64,000 nt of DNA from Anoplopoma fimbria (GCF_027596085.1 NC_072465.1:20133207-20197206), one strand, 5' to 3'. Positions 24,441 through 38,371 are shown, counted from the stretch's first letter. The notes: a model not told the origin generated them from the letters alone. Translations and numbers: made by a program.

Positions 24441-26402
24441 TTTATTATGGTGAGTAACTCTGACACGCTCGCGTTGCGCCCAGCGCCAGTCCATCCGTCA
24501 TCCAGCTCTCCCACTGATGAGCACTGGAAACAAATGTGAGGAAGCCGGGCTTTATTTTGCCGCCTGGGTGACTTGTCGGAGTCGTCACAGGCCCATGTGT
24601 CCCTGTATCCCTCGCCGACTGACGTCTCCCAGGCTCAGCTTCACCCGCTGGGAATCTCTGCCTCTCTCCTCCCCCTGCTTTCCATCTCATCTAGTCATTA
24701 TGCAGATAGTTCAGCGTTTTTCTTCTTTTCCCCTGTGTTTATTTTATTCTTTATTTATCTCAAATGTTTGTGCTGTTTATCTGTTTTGGGCAGCGTGTGT
24801 GTATGTATGCTTGATGAGTTGCGAAACACAGAGGGCATCAATCACTGTCACTTAGCTGCTCAACACGTCGCTCAGAGCTGCCAGAGCCGGAGAACTCTGA
24901 ACCTCCTCCGAACCTGCTCAGTCTAAACCTTGATGAAATTCAAACTAGTTCAATACATAAATATATGAGAGGGAAAGGAGGTAGGGGGGGTGTTCGGTGC
25001 GTGATGAGGACAAGCGCTTTTGTGCTTTTGCAATCTGACTCAAATATATGTTTACACGTTTACAAATGAGCATTTCAGTAGCGCAACGTCAGTTTTCATA
25101 TTCCCCCACGCCCATGGCAGCCTGCCTGGCTGCGGCCCCCTCAGACTTCTGCAACAGTTATTTAGATGAATGATTAAAGTTAAGGCACAGCCTGCGAGAG
25201 TCTCACCACTCTTGTTTAAGGAAGAATGGGATAGCTGTCATCTTTTGATGCATTGCCTGCCATCCCGCATGCAAACGAGACACCCTCAATCCACCAGTGC
25301 CTCCCCGCTCCTCCGTCCCTCCCTTCCTTTCCGACGGGTCCCAGAAGAGTTGCCTCGGGTGATTGATCAAGTGCCGTGGCATCACTGGAGACACGTGGGA
25401 AGTCTGCCCACCCACCCAGCCAGCTGGGTGAAAACACACCGGCATGCTGATCTGATGTGATCAGTAAGATAGGAGGAACAAGGGAGGACTCCTGCACACA
25501 GTTGATCTATGGCCACTAAAGTCAGGCTCCTGAGAGCAGAAACTTCTAATGACTTTATAGATAAAGCAAACGGAGGTTTGTATTCTCTGCCTCTCTTGTC
25601 CAGCTTTCGGCAGACGGAATAGAGAGGAGTGAGAGAGTTTGCACTCCTGTTTGGTAATTGATTCTAAAACAGAGATTAAAGGGTGAGGAAAGAGTAGTTC
25701 ACTGAGCCAAGTTGTAATTTAAGTTTCTATTTTATACAATTGGTTTTGTTTTGATAGATAAATATTTAATTGTTTCTTTGTTTTGTCATTAATTCTGATA
25801 TTTGGCAGTAATACTGTTATGTTCTATATAATTACCAAAGGAGATATTTAAACAAAATGAGACATCAGACAGCATTTTGCAGTTTGCTGTGTCTTTTTTT
25901 CTTAATTATTGCAATACTGCCGAATGAGTGCCAACATTAGCTTAACCCAAAAACAATCGTATATCTGTGTAGAAAATGTCACCACAATGAGAAAAACAAT
26001 CTAGGCACTTTTCCGATGTGAGTTGGATTTGCATTCACGGTGCTGCTAAAAAACGCAAGGCGCATTGAGCAGAAAAATGCAACGCAAAAGCGGCACGCAA
26101 AAAGCTTCACTCTCATTGAAAACAATCCTCCAATCCTGTATCTTGCACCTTTGAATTAAATGAAATGAATATCAACGGTTATAGAGTTAAAGTGCATGTT
26201 ATCCTTTAATGAGCGTGAACAACACCACTGACACAGCCTGCCTTGCCACAGGCCTTACTTTATGCCCTGAGGCTGAGTGTGATAGTTGACAGATGAGAAG
26301 AGATTTTTAAACGTAACTGCATTGATCTTTATGAGTAACGGTAAAAAGGATTGTTAGATTGTGGCAAAGAGGGGAATATTTTAAGGAATAGTTTGACATT
26401 TG

Positions 26403-27170
26403 CCGGAGCCCCAGCCGGAGCCCCGGCCGGCCATCAGACCTCTGGAGCTTGTCCAGAAAGCTGCAGCTCGTCTGGTGTTCAATCGCCCCAAGTTCTCCCA
26501 CACAACTTCCCTTCTCCGTTCTCTACACTGGCTCCCTGTAAGAGCTTGCATCCAGTTTAAGACTCTGGTGCTAGCCTACAGGGCAGTGAAAGGAACAGCT
26601 CCTTCCTACCTCCAGGCCATGGTCAAGCCCTACACCCCCGCCCGACCACTTTGCTCTGCTACCTCGGGGCGATTGGTTGCTCCGTCGCTCAGAGGTCCCT
26701 GTGGCCGATCCACCCGGTCACAGCTTTTTTCTGTCCTGGCCCCTCAGTGGTGGAATGAACTCCCCACTGACGTCAGGACAGCAGAGTCGCTGCCCATCTT
26801 TTGGCGCAGGCTGAAAACTCACCTCTTCAAGAAGTACTACCCTGAGCCTTCCTCGTAGCACTTATTGTATTCGTATCAGTTCGTTGCACTTATTGTATTC
26901 GTATCAGTTCGTTGCACTTATTGTATTCGTATCAGTTTGTTGCACTTATTGTATTCGTATTAGTTTGTTGCACTTATTGTATTCGTAGTAATTTGCTTCT
27001 GTACTATACTTTTGCTCTGGTTTATGCTCTTAGATGCTTGTTTAAGAAAGGAGATGCACTTATGACTTCTGGTGACTAGTAGTTCTCTTGACTACCTATG
27101 TTGAATACACTTATTGTAAGTCGCTTTGGATAAAAGCGTCTGCTAAATGACTGTAATGTAATGTAATGTA
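26403..27170 (+). mobile_element. 5'-truncated L2/CR1-like LINE with RT C-terminus
   Basis: Codes the C-terminal tail of an ORF2 reverse transcriptase: LVQKAAARLVFNRPKF, SLHWLPVRACIQFKTLVLAY, APQWWNELPTDVRTAESLP and LKTHLFKKYY, stop TAG at 26856-26858. The 3' UTR holds a 28-bp tandem repeat (26858-26990), then the tail GTCGCTTTGGATAAAAGCGT with repeated GTAAT. A 5-bp ATTTG occurs at both edges (26398-26402, 27171-27175), consistent with a short target duplication. The endonuclease and RT core are missing, so it cannot move itself. Confidence 0.92.
26858..26990. repeat. 28-bp tandem repeat in the LINE 3' UTR
   Basis: Just under five copies of a unit starting GCACTTATTGTATTCGTATC, the last two slightly diverged. 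It begins at the last base of the LINE stop codon. Confidence 0.93.
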
Positions 27171-27840
27171 ATTTGGGGAAATACGCTTATTTGCTTTTGT
27201 GTACTGTGAGTTAGATGAGAAGATGGAAATCACTGTCAAGTTTGTCCTTAAAATGAAGGCTTCAGCCCTCAGTCAGTTATCTTAGCTAAGCATAAAGACT
27301 AGAAACAGCTAGCAGTGTTTGTTACTGCTCCCTGCCAAGCACACAATCCTTGTAAAACCAAATGTTTTGCTCCTTTATATGGTCCTTGGTTTTTGTATGG
27401 ATTAAACACACAGGATATAATCAGTTGATCTGTGGGTTTTAGAGTTGCTTGTTGGACGTTTTCTGCCATAGAGTACTGCAGGGATGAGGCCTAAAACCTT
27501 GAGGTGAGTCAGCATTTTTGCATATACGGTTCCCTCGTCTTGAGGTCACTGCTTTTTTTAATGTGTTCCTGGTTAGATACCTGAAATAAAGTCTGCGGTT
27601 AACACAAGACAAAGATATTTAAATGTTTTGTTCTATGCGAAATGGTAAAAATACCATTGACTTTTGTTGAAGAGCATGATCCTGACTACAAAATTACATC
27701 TCCCCACCAGCACTCTATCGTGCATCAGTGCTAAGCTAAGCTAACCAGCTGCTGGCTGTAGCTTGATGTTTACCGGACAGATTTCTCATCTCACTCTAGA
27801 CAAGAAAGCAAAATGGCGTGTTTCCCAAAGTAGCGTGCTA

Positions 27841-29929
27841 TGGCTTTCAATACATGACAGTCTTTGTGCATGATGGGGTCACTGCAGAGTGTGTATTATG
27901 GTGACTTTTCACAAGGTATTACATTGTCTCGGTAATAGTAAAGGTAAACACAAACCCTGTAAAGCAGTTTATTTTCTCCCAACATCTGGGCCTCCACTGG
28001 ATCTCTGTTGCAGACTTTCTTTCTTCTGGCTGTCTCTTGTTGCTTAATTAGTGATGGTGAAAGGTATTAAGGAAGTTTATCTGGTTTGTACAAAATTATA
28101 AGATTTTCCAAAAGAAATCTCTTTAAACTTTATTTAGGGTTAATTTAAGATTCTAATTGATACATAAAACCTTTAAAAGTGCCAAAGCAAAGTAACAGAG
28201 ATGTTAAATTGTCTTTGAGGTTTGTATTGTTACACTCGTGTTACCCTGATTTCTACATCTCCCTTTCAGTCCAATCTTACTGGCATCTACAATATTTTGC
28301 AATATTGTCAGCATATAACACTTAAGCTAGCACACAATACCTTCATAAATCCTCTTATGCAGACGTTAGATGGCAGAGAGTACCGTCTCACTTCTTTCTT
28401 TCTTCCTCAGTTGATGCTTGATCCAAACAGAACTTTAATGAAGCTTTATTTGTTGTATATGCTACAAAATGTACAGATTGTTCTATATGAAACTTTGCTC
28501 ATGATCAACCAGCATACTTTTAAAATTTTGCCTGATTCATGGGAAAAACTTTAACAAAAAAAAATATTTCAGAGCTGAGCTGGTCTTCTCGAAACAATAT
28601 TACAGATATTACTTCTCAAGAAACCTCTGATTATTCTCTATGGGGTGAAGTGATTCTCATTTTTGTCTTATTGCACTCATAATCTCAGTCGTATATATAT
28701 TGTCTTTTTACCTTTTCTCACTTTCTTTGCACTTTCCCCTCACATTGTTTTACACACTTCTCTGCTTTCTCTACACTCGTCCTCTTATTCGTTTTCTTCT
28801 TCTGCCTTACTGTGTTATCTGTCTCGGCTCCATTTCCTTGCTCCCTGATACTCCCTGACTCAGTAGCTTTCATTTTCATGATAATCCAGCGACACCACTG
28901 GACTGCGAAATCGCTTTTACTGCCTTTTCTTTTTCTTCTTCTTCTCCCTCTCTCTCTCTTTCTCTCTCTCGCTCTCTCTCCATTTTCCCCCTACTGGTTT
29001 ATCTTTTTTCCTCCTGGCGTTATTTTGCTTTTTGTAATTAAATGTCATTTTCAGTTCTCCCATTTTTCTTTGGAGGGAAGGAAGAAAAGTTTATTTTTTT
29101 ATTTTATGATCGTTGTCAAGACAGAGTCAAGTCTCTGAATGGTATGAATTGAATGGTACTGGGACTCGAATGTCTGAGTCCCAGTACCACTTTACCAACA
29201 CCTAAATGTCTTCAATTCAGCTTTCTCTGACTTATTTGCCTCCTTAATTTGTTTCATTGTTTCAGCAGCAATGAGGACTTAGTAAAATTATGAAATGTCC
29301 TTCAACCAAACAGCCATAGGTTCAGGTTTTATCATATCTAATGTGTCTGTAGTCTGCTCCATCTATAAGATAACCCATTTAGCTCAGGTTGTGGTGGCCC
29401 AGACATTCTTATTTTCAGTCACTTCCTGTTGTGTTCTTCAGGCAGATGGGATTTGTAGTCACTGGGATGAGACCTTTGAGTCCTCCCTAAGGTGCTACAG
29501 GGAGGCATCTATGATGATATAACTGTAAATGCCCATGAACGCCGGACTTATCTGGAGGTTTTAGGTCCTTACCCGTCACCCCAAAGGTGACCCCGCAATG
29601 TTCTGGTCACTCCAACATTGAAATTAGTTTTCTTGAGCTGACTATCTGTTGTAGATGTCCTCCTACTTGATTCTGTTTGTTCACCTGTTGCAAAATGAAG
29701 GCTTCAGATCTCCAAGTCTGCCTCTGTCTACCAGACGCTTGGTCTTCCTAGACTTCATGCAAAATCCAGTTTTGGCCCAACTCCAGGTGGAAATCCACCT
29801 GAAGCTGTTAAGTAACTGATAAAACCTGCACAATAACAATAATCAGTTGGTTATTGCAACAGATAACCATTAACTAACTCAAACACACAGATGAATCACA
29901 TTTATTGACTTCAAGCCAGATGAAAGTTT
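27841..29929. other. No gene recognised
   Basis: Pyrimidine-rich on the + strand from about 28660 to 29000. Apart from the hairpin at 29154 nothing stands out. Confidence 0.5.
29154..29189. other. Perfect 14-bp hairpin with 8-base loop
   Basis: TGGTACTGGGACTC at 29154-29167 pairs with GAGTCCCAGTACCA at 29176-29189. It is GC-balanced and would be stable as RNA. No T-run follows and no gene is adjacent. Confidence 0.8.
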
Positions 29930-30170
29930 TAGCATTCTTGCTGCTTCCTGTGGATGGTGCACCGATCCACCTGTTGACCTTGAACTCTCTCTTAGCTTTA
30001 CTTGTCACCGTGACTCCGTGATACTTGAACTCCTTCACCTGGGGGCAGCAGCACATTGACTCGGAGGTGCTGACCCTCCTCTCTTCTGCCTCACACTTAG
30101 CTGCAAAAAAACTGCCCCAGTGTGCCCCGTATGTCACAGTCCAGTAAAGCCAACAGAACGACATCATGGG
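29930..30170 (-). pseudogene. Degraded RTE-like LINE reverse transcriptase fragment
   Basis: On the minus strand, FFAAKCEAEERRVSTSESM and QVKEFKYHGVTVTSKAKR followed by RWIGAPSTGSS resemble the VKEFKYLGV...DRRIGAAS block of fish non-LTR reverse transcriptases. Only this part is recognisable. The downstream minus-strand sequence to about 29520 may be further decayed tail. Confidence 0.6.
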
Positions 30171-30262
30171 GAAAAAGCAGAGATGAAGTCCTGTGGAGAT
30201 TTCCCTAAATAATGACCTTTTCTCTGGTCACTGTAAGGCTTTCTGGATCTCAGTTTTATCTA

Positions 30263-30651
30263 CAGTGGTGTAAGAAGTACTCGCATTCAAAATGTTACAA
30301 ATTACAAAAGTTTCAAATTCACTTTAAGTACAAAGAGATATCATTACGCAGAATAGTCTATTTCAGTATATATATTTATTATATGATGTGATTCTATTAT
30401 GTGATGCATCAATGTGTTCATCACTCTCTTACCTAATTGAATAACTCTATAACCATCTTTAATCCATAACAATACATAATGTATTTATTTCGGTGATTAT
30501 ATTTTGTATTAATTGTAGGAATCTGCAAAGAAACCAGTAACTAATAATGCCAAACAAATGTAGTGAAGTAAAATGTATAGCAATAGAGTAGCGTAAAATG
30601 GAAGTAACTCAAAATTGTACAGTTCTTGAGTAAATTTGCTTTCCACCACTA
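30263..30651. mobile_element. Short hAT-like non-autonomous element
   Basis: Begins CAGTGGTGTAAGAAGTACTC and ends in inverted form TAGTGGTGGAAAGCAAATTT. The flanking octamers TTTATCTA (30255-30262) and ATTATCTA (30652-30659) agree at 7 of 8, a slightly decayed hAT target duplication. No ORF. Same broad family as 40017-40792. Confidence 0.75.
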
Positions 30652-31089
30652 ATTATCTAAATACCCACAATGGAAATTATATAGCTGAGATGAGAGTAAT
30701 TGAGATTTCAGGATCTTACAACACAACTCATACCTCAGTATAAATGGTGTAGTTAAAGAACTACAGTAAGATAACTTTGTTCTTACTTTAGGATGTTAGG
30801 CTTTTCCACCAGCAGCTTTAACTGACTGATGGCATTTGGGAACGTTTAACTTAAACAGTGACTTCAAAGATAAAACTGATGTGCATTTAATCCTGATTTT
30901 GTGTCCTCCCACTGCTTATAAATAGTTTGCAGCCTCTCTAACTCCTCTAGAGGAACTATGAGGTTATCCTAAAAAATGTGAAAGAACAAAATCCATTTCT
31001 GCTTCTAATCACAACAAGCAGTAAAGTAATAAAAGTCGGTAGCTGGCATCAGAGTCCGTGGTTTGTAGTGTGGTGGGAGTGGAACTGTA

Positions 31090-31240
31090 CATTTGACTCT
31101 TCTCTGTGACAGCGGATCAATGCAGCCCGGAGCACAGATAGAAATGAATTGATTGTCACCAATAAAACTCCAATTAAACAAAGAAACAAGCCCAAAGAGA
31201 GAGCTCTGAGACAAAGCAGCTTTCATTTTCTCATCAGTCC
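31090..31240. promoter_or_regulatory. Enhancer-like non-coding island
   Basis: GAATTGATTGTCACCAATAA and CTCCAATTAAACAAAGAAAC lie in a stretch with no repeat match and no ORF of interest. Candidate by texture only. Confidence 0.25.
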
Positions 31241-32394
31241 TCCCTGGAGGGAGGAAAGATCGGAGGGTGGGAGGCAGGAGAGGGAGTCGGATGTGTGTAG
31301 GGACGCCGGTAAGCGAGGTCCATTCCCTCTGAATGCTCTCATTATCAAGGAGGTGTGGAAGTTATGGATGAAGGAGAGAGAGAGAGAGAGAGCGAACTGT
31401 CCGACAGAGGATCAGATACCCGATAGACAGAGAAAGGGAGAGCAGAGGAGCTACCATTGATCCAACACTTCCTTAATGATGAAAAGAGATCTTAATTGTG
31501 GTGTCATGTGATATGTCGGGTTTCAGCAGTCAATTTTACAGCTCATCTGACCTTCTCTTATTTAATAAGCTTGTGTGAATCCCTCCACCGCTCAGTCTAT
31601 CTCTCCCTTTCTCTCTCTAAGCCCTTCTCTATCTGCCGGTATGTGTGTGTCTACTTTTTTCTGTCACTCACTCCGAGCTTCACTCATAATCTCCTCATTG
31701 AACATCTCCTACATTTCATTCCTCCGTGTACTTCCAGGTGGGTTATAGGCGTCCCATCTAAGCAACAACTGAAGATGCTTTTTTCTTTGCTCATATGAAC
31801 TTCCAAATGAAGTTATAGATGATTAATGCTCCCTGTTCCTAGAAAATGTACAAGATCTCCTTACTCTCTCCGCTCCTCATCTCACTTCTCCGCTAATAAC
31901 ATTTTCTTCACTATCTCCCTCTATCTCCCGAGCTCTGTAATCTGATTGTTCTGTCTATGATTGTGCTGTTATTGAGTTGCCTGTATCATACATATGTATA
32001 AGACCACCGCTATACTTATATCCATCCCGTGCTACCAAACAGGAATCTCAATCCTAAATGGAGGAAACACATAAGCCGAGTTGATGTGTGTAAAGCTTCA
32101 CTATGTGGGAGAACTTTGCAGTTTGGAAGAACTCAAAGCACCCACCAAGTCCAGTTTTCATTCACCTTTATTTAGTCACTGTAGTGGTCTGAATGGGTTG
32201 AAAGGCACTAATCCCTGAGATGGTTTGTCTCTGTTAAAGGTGCTCTTTTTCGTGGCACGGTTGGTTCATATCGAATGTGATAAAAGTGATTTGAAAGATA
32301 AAGACGTCGTGTTGTGTAGCTATTTTTGGGGGAGCAAAACGTTCACCTTTATCGGATTCAGATTACAAGCCATGCTAGCATTTTATCCGCAGTG

Positions 32395-32830
32395 TCAACA
32401 ACTGCTGGATGGACCGTCATTAAAGTTTGTACAGAGATTCATGTTCCCCAGAGGATAAATCCTAATGACCTCCATGATCTCCTGATTTCTCCTCTAGAAC
32501 CACCATGAAGTTTCCTTTTGAGTGAGATGTCTCAAGAGAAATTGAATGGATAGCCTTTAAATTGGTGAAACAAGCATGTGTAATAACCTTTTATATAGAA
32601 GCCTTATGATCGTTTTATTATGCCTCCCTGCCGGCGATTTACATGGGCGGAGGCATAATGTTTTTCAGGTTGTCTGTCCGTCCATCCATTCCTTTCTCGC
32701 GAAGCGGTAATGCTAGTTCATCCAGTACAAAAATAATGACATTTTATTTGTATGTTATTCGGATTAGGCATTTACTCAAAGCACCGCTGTCACTAAGTAC
32801 AGCCTCACAAAGGCTCCAGCAAACATGAAG
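32395..32830. repeat. Interspersed percomorph-type repeat, copy 3, with a second repeat inside
   Basis: 32395-32565 and 32765-32830 belong to the family at 6765 (TTCCCCAGAGGATAAATC; CAAAGCACCGCTGTCACTAA). Between them, about 32620-32710 is a piece of another repeat with GGCGGAGGCATAATG, so one has landed in the other or recombined with it. Confidence 0.5.
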
Positions 32831-33734
32831 TACCTGAGCAGAGATAAAACATTTTCTAGGAACATACGTAATTTACATCTCTAATTTCAAAATGTACTTA
32901 ACCATAGATGGCCAATTTAAATAGTAAGGCAATTACTTTTTCCCGCTATTATGCTTGTATGCTTAACATTCGAACAAATGTGATACACATCACCCAGGTG
33001 GTTATCATTGCAAAGGTTGAACACCTTCTGTTCCCTAAACAAGCCTCTACTATATATCGTTTCCTGGAGTTACACAAAGCCTTTCTGTAATTTCTGTTTT
33101 TATGCAATTGAAACTTTACGTTCATAACTTCTAGTTTACTGTATGAAGACTATTAAACATAAGTATGAATAGGAATAAATCGAAACACGAGATAGCAGAG
33201 TGTAAAAAAATACAGGTAATTTACATGTTAATCTATGCTTTAATCTCTGCTTTTCCCAGAATTGCAGTATATTTAGATAAAAGTAACTCATTTAAATTGA
33301 ATACATGCATGTATGGGACTAAAATATTCTCTCTAGCTGAGTAGGTCAGTGTGTAAATATAGTGTATTTACTGTGTGCACCTGTGTGTAATTAGCTTTAA
33401 TGCCTCTTAATCATCCCCAGCAACACCCCTTTTGCTTAAAGTTACTTCTCACTTATTGTAACCAAACTGAATAGAAACTGAGGAGGAAGAAAAGCATGAA
33501 GCTCTATTTTTCAAACTGTCAATCTCTTGCTGGTTGCGGCAGCCTGATGTGACCTTATAGCAAACATCCGCTGTTTTGCAAAAAGTCTATAGCATATGGA
33601 TTTCATGTCAGGAAAAAATATCTGATATTTCTTCTAACAAATCCTCACCCTTTAAATGGATTTACTGTCCAGCACAAAAAAAGCCATATTTATGCTAATA
33701 GAAAGTCCATCTATTCATTGGTTTCTGTTGGCAC

Positions 33735-33808
33735 AGAAGAAGAAGAAGAAGAAGAAGAAGAAGAAGAAGAAGAAGAAGAAGAAGAAGAAGAAGAAGAAGA
33801 AGAAGAAG
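33735..33808. repeat. (GAA)n microsatellite, about 24 units
   Basis: Perfect trinucleotide purine array. Open frames reading it as poly-Glu or poly-Lys are artefacts. Confidence 0.97.
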
Positions 33809-34469
33809 CCCTCTCTCCACACTCATCTTTTTCCACTCAATCGATGTTTATTAAAGTTGCTGACATTGTACAGCTGGCCCTTAAAAAAGACCTGCGCTGA
33901 CCTCAGACTCCTTCATAAAATCATTTTTGAGCTTCATACAGTTGACCCAGTTGACCCTGAAGGTTAGGTTGAGGTTCCTAGTGTGATGTTGCCGCTGAAG
34001 ACGGTTAAGGATTATGATGATGGTGCTGGTTCGAGCTCCGTGCCATCAGCAAGAGAAATGATTAGGACTCTGCACCAGCAGAGTGTTAGTCTGACAGATG
34101 GCAACACATGGAGCTAGCTGACAGCACTGCTGACAGCGCATTCACAGGAAGTCCCCATCTTGCATGCACGGTACACACTGTTTGTTGCTGTACATATTGT
34201 GGTGTTTTTCTGCCATCAACTGTGGCTACCTGTCAGCGCCAAAGTCGGCTCACATCAACAATCCACCGGCTTAAAATTGTAAGACCACCGCACAGCCCTC
34301 CTGTCATGACACCAAAGGGAGTTGAGGTCTGTTAAAAATCTTCAGAGGGTCATTATCACTGGTTATTTATCAACACCTGTCGTTTTTTGGTAATTCATTC
34401 CTCCAGTAGTCAATAAACTTTCAGTTATTTTCCCTTCAATCAATCTACTTAGAAATCAGCTCTGCAGGC

Positions 34470-34650
34470 ATGTTAATGAGTGGCCAACAGACATAGATGC
34501 ATTAATTGAATGACTGAATACATTAGGAGCTGTATTGAGCGCTGCACTGTTGCCTCTGCGAATAGCAAGATGGAGTTATTATTAGGTTCAGTGATTGATG
34601 AAAGATGAGGAACGCTTTGGCATAAACCTGTCGGTTCCACTGCCCTGGAT
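34470..34650. promoter_or_regulatory. Enhancer-like non-coding island upstream of the nxph4 exon
   Basis: Complex, non-repeat sequence with homeodomain-type cores: GCATGTTAATGAGTGG, GATGCATTAATTGAATG and GGAGTTATTATTAGG. It lies about 1.2 kb before the nxph4 exon. No ORF of interest. Candidate by texture only. Confidence 0.3.
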
Positions 34651-35796
34651 AAGAATGAAGGGAGACGAAGAACTATCCTTGCACGAGAAGACACAAAGAT
34701 CGGATCGTTTTTTGTTTTGAAATGCTGTTTTCATTTATTTTTTGGTTTTGTTTATCCACTAGAACAGTTTATAACTCTATCCAAATGCATCCTCAGGGGA
34801 AGCACATGTAACCCCTCTGAGTAGCTGTAATACTTCTCGCTGTCACTTCATGACAGCTTTGAGCTTGAAGTTTGCATGTGTGCGAATGCGCCTGTGTGCT
34901 CCAATGTGTGTGTGTTTTAACGTGTGCTCATATATACATATGGATGGTAGCATGGCAGTGATGTGATTGATGAGACTTGAAAGAGAGCAGAGGAAGACTT
35001 CTAGTCAATCAGCCCGGTGAATAATCAACTAGGCTGTGGATTAAAGGCAGAGAGCTGTCTGAACTAACAAAGGCTCACATCCATTACCTTACATGCAGAG
35101 TTGTTTTTCTCTCCAGAGCAACTCTGACAACAAAATTAAAGTGTGTTAACAAAAATAGATGGTTTTGTTTTTCCTGAATTCAAGAGATGAAACAAAGAAA
35201 CATCCAACAACTTGGATGCTCGGGGAAATAAAAATCATGTGAGGTAAAAAGATCTCTGCGGAGGAGTGACCTATACAAGATTTAGGATTATGATAATGTG
35301 TGTGAAATGAAATGGGACATTCCTTTTTTGTCCAGTTTCAAGATCAAATTGAATGTGCATTTCTGAATAACTGATGTCTTCAGCGTGATTTAGATGCATC
35401 CTGGCTTTGTCAGGGCTGGTATTACATGTACTGTATATTGCCCACTATTTAATTTTAAGGTGCATAACCCTTTAACTGATCCATGATGCTGCACTGTGGC
35501 TGATGCGGGACAGACATTGCAAGGATTAAGACGGATATGAATCCTGAATTGGTAACCCTCAACTGAGCCGAATTCCCGCCTGATTGTGGTTTTACGTTCA
35601 TTTTGCATCCGGACAGCTGAGTAATTTTCAAAACATCAGCAATCTGGCTTTTTAATATAATTTAAACTACAGCCAGTTTGTTTCTACCATCACTATAGTT
35701 GTATTTTGCAAGTTGTGGCTAACTGTAGTGTTGACAAAACATAGAACTAGAGGTTAAACTAGACGGCTGATGCTTTTTCTCCTGTGGAATATGTGA

Positions 35797-36681
<885 letters not shown>

Positions 36682-37260
36682 GTAAGTGAGACTGAACTAC
36701 AAAGAGAACAAAAAAAAGAGACAATGTTAATGACGATGATGAATATAATGATAATGGTGGAAATCACAGTCATATTGATTACGAAGAAGAAGCAGAGGAC
36801 AGTTTTTTGCCTCTAAACTGCTGTGAAATGTGGATTTAAAAGTATAATCGAGTTATGGATGGTTAGGATATGGCTGATTTCTCTGACTTATTTTCCAACT
36901 TTGTGTTTGTTAACTTCAGTTTTTGTTTGCTTTTTTCTGTAAATAATGTACTCAACCTCAGCACACTTATTGTTTTTAGATATTTGTTTCTCAGTGTTAT
37001 TACTTTTTTGCAGTCGGAGAATTCGGTTGAAAACAGCTGGAATCAGTATTATGCCCTCCGAGTACAAAGGGCGCCTCTGAGGGGGCTGTGCTGTGCCGTC
37101 ACTGTATGGCAGACTTAATGTTATGGTAGACTGACTGTTAATCATCCTCTCAGCTCTACGTTTCCCCGGATATAAGAGAGTTATATGTATGAGAAATGCT
37201 ATGCTGGATATGCATACAATATACTGTATGAAAAAAGCACATTAAAATCTCTTAAACTGT
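36682..37260 (+). other. nxph4: Probable nxph4 3' UTR
   Basis: AT-rich sequence after the nxph4 stop, with no coding potential. An ATTAAA at 37241-37246 is a plausible polyadenylation signal. The 3' end is inferred, not seen. Confidence 0.4.
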
Positions 37261-38371
37261 CTGTCTTTTACTGGGTGGATGTTTTTTTGTTCAGAGCTAC
37301 AAGCACAACTGCAGGGCACAAGCTGTGCAGCACATTCATGTTATCTAACTCAGCGAGGACACTATTATGAATTAAGTTACATTTTACTCTGATTGGGAAC
37401 TCGTGCCCAAGCTTTCTGTGAAGATATGTAATTTTAATTTACTGAAACATTTTGAAGGGAAGGATTGAATTTTAAAATGAAAACCAACCGTGAAACATTC
37501 TTAAAATGACGATAACTCCTTTGGAGGCAGTTGGTGTGTACAGTAATTGAATCCGAGGGAGGTATCTGGCAATATTTTAATTACATTCACCCTGAAACTG
37601 AAAAGAAAAAATAACTATTGTATTGGAGGTAATATGACTGACAGATTTAGTTTGTTTGATCATGCAAGCAGAGGAAGAATTGCACATTTGAGCAAACAGT
37701 TTTCAGTTGCACCTAAACCTCCAGGTGGCTTCGTCACAATTTTGACAGCGGTATTTCTGGTGCCACTGTTATAATCTAAACTACTTAAAAATATTTACTT
37801 CATCATTGTTTTCCTTATTCCAAAGGTATGAACTTATGGAAAAATGAATCATGATAGTTTCATCATTGCTATGTATAAATATATGCATCCATATTAAATG
37901 CTAAAACTGAAAACATAAACCAACTCACCCACCTTTTTCTTGGTTAGATTAAGAACCTCCACCTTGCAACTACATCAGACTGTTTCCTTTTCCTCGTTCA
38001 CAAACTCCCTTTTTTCTCTCTCAACACAGACTCGTTGGCTCTTTGCTCTCCACACTTTTGATCTAACGATAATGGTGCTCAAAATGTCATTAGAAAACAT
38101 ACAGTCGATGCTAATTGAATCTTCATCTCACTCAGGCTCGATACCCTGTTATGCTTTTGATCAATGGCATTGAGATGGAGGTCCATGTATTTTAACACAA
38201 GTTATTGTGGATTATTGGGACACAGAGGTTAATGGAGTCGCCGTGTCCCAGATTCTCCAGAGTTCCCCTCTATGTGACACAGATTCTCTACAGTGGTTTT
38301 GGTGAAGAACTCACCAGACTATTCGTTGTGGACAGAGATGCTCATGATCTTCTCTGCATGTGGCCGTATGA

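Larger units (their letters stand above)
26384..27840. mobile_element. Long-inverted-repeat element carrying a nested LINE
   Basis: Left end AGGAATAGTTTGACATTT continues, after the LINE at 26403-27170, as GGGGAAATACGCTTATTTGC and GTTAGATGAGAAGATGG. The right end (about 27780-27840), read inverted, gives GGGAAACACGCC, TTTTGCTTTCTTGTCTAGAG and GAGATGAGAAAT, a diverged inverted copy. This is a MITE-like structure of a kind common in percomorph fish. No transposase is visible. The outer edges are uncertain. Confidence 0.6.

Noticed and set aside
26400..26858. 152-codon frame as a host gene
   Set aside because: It is the C-terminal tail of a LINE reverse transcriptase with LINE 3' UTR and tail.
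33656..33967. Poly-Lys and poly-Glu frames
   Set aside because: Translations of the (GAA)n array.
34719..34790. MLFSFIFWFCLS as a possible nxph4 first exon
   Set aside because: T-rich chance hydrophobic run without a usable GT donor in the right place.
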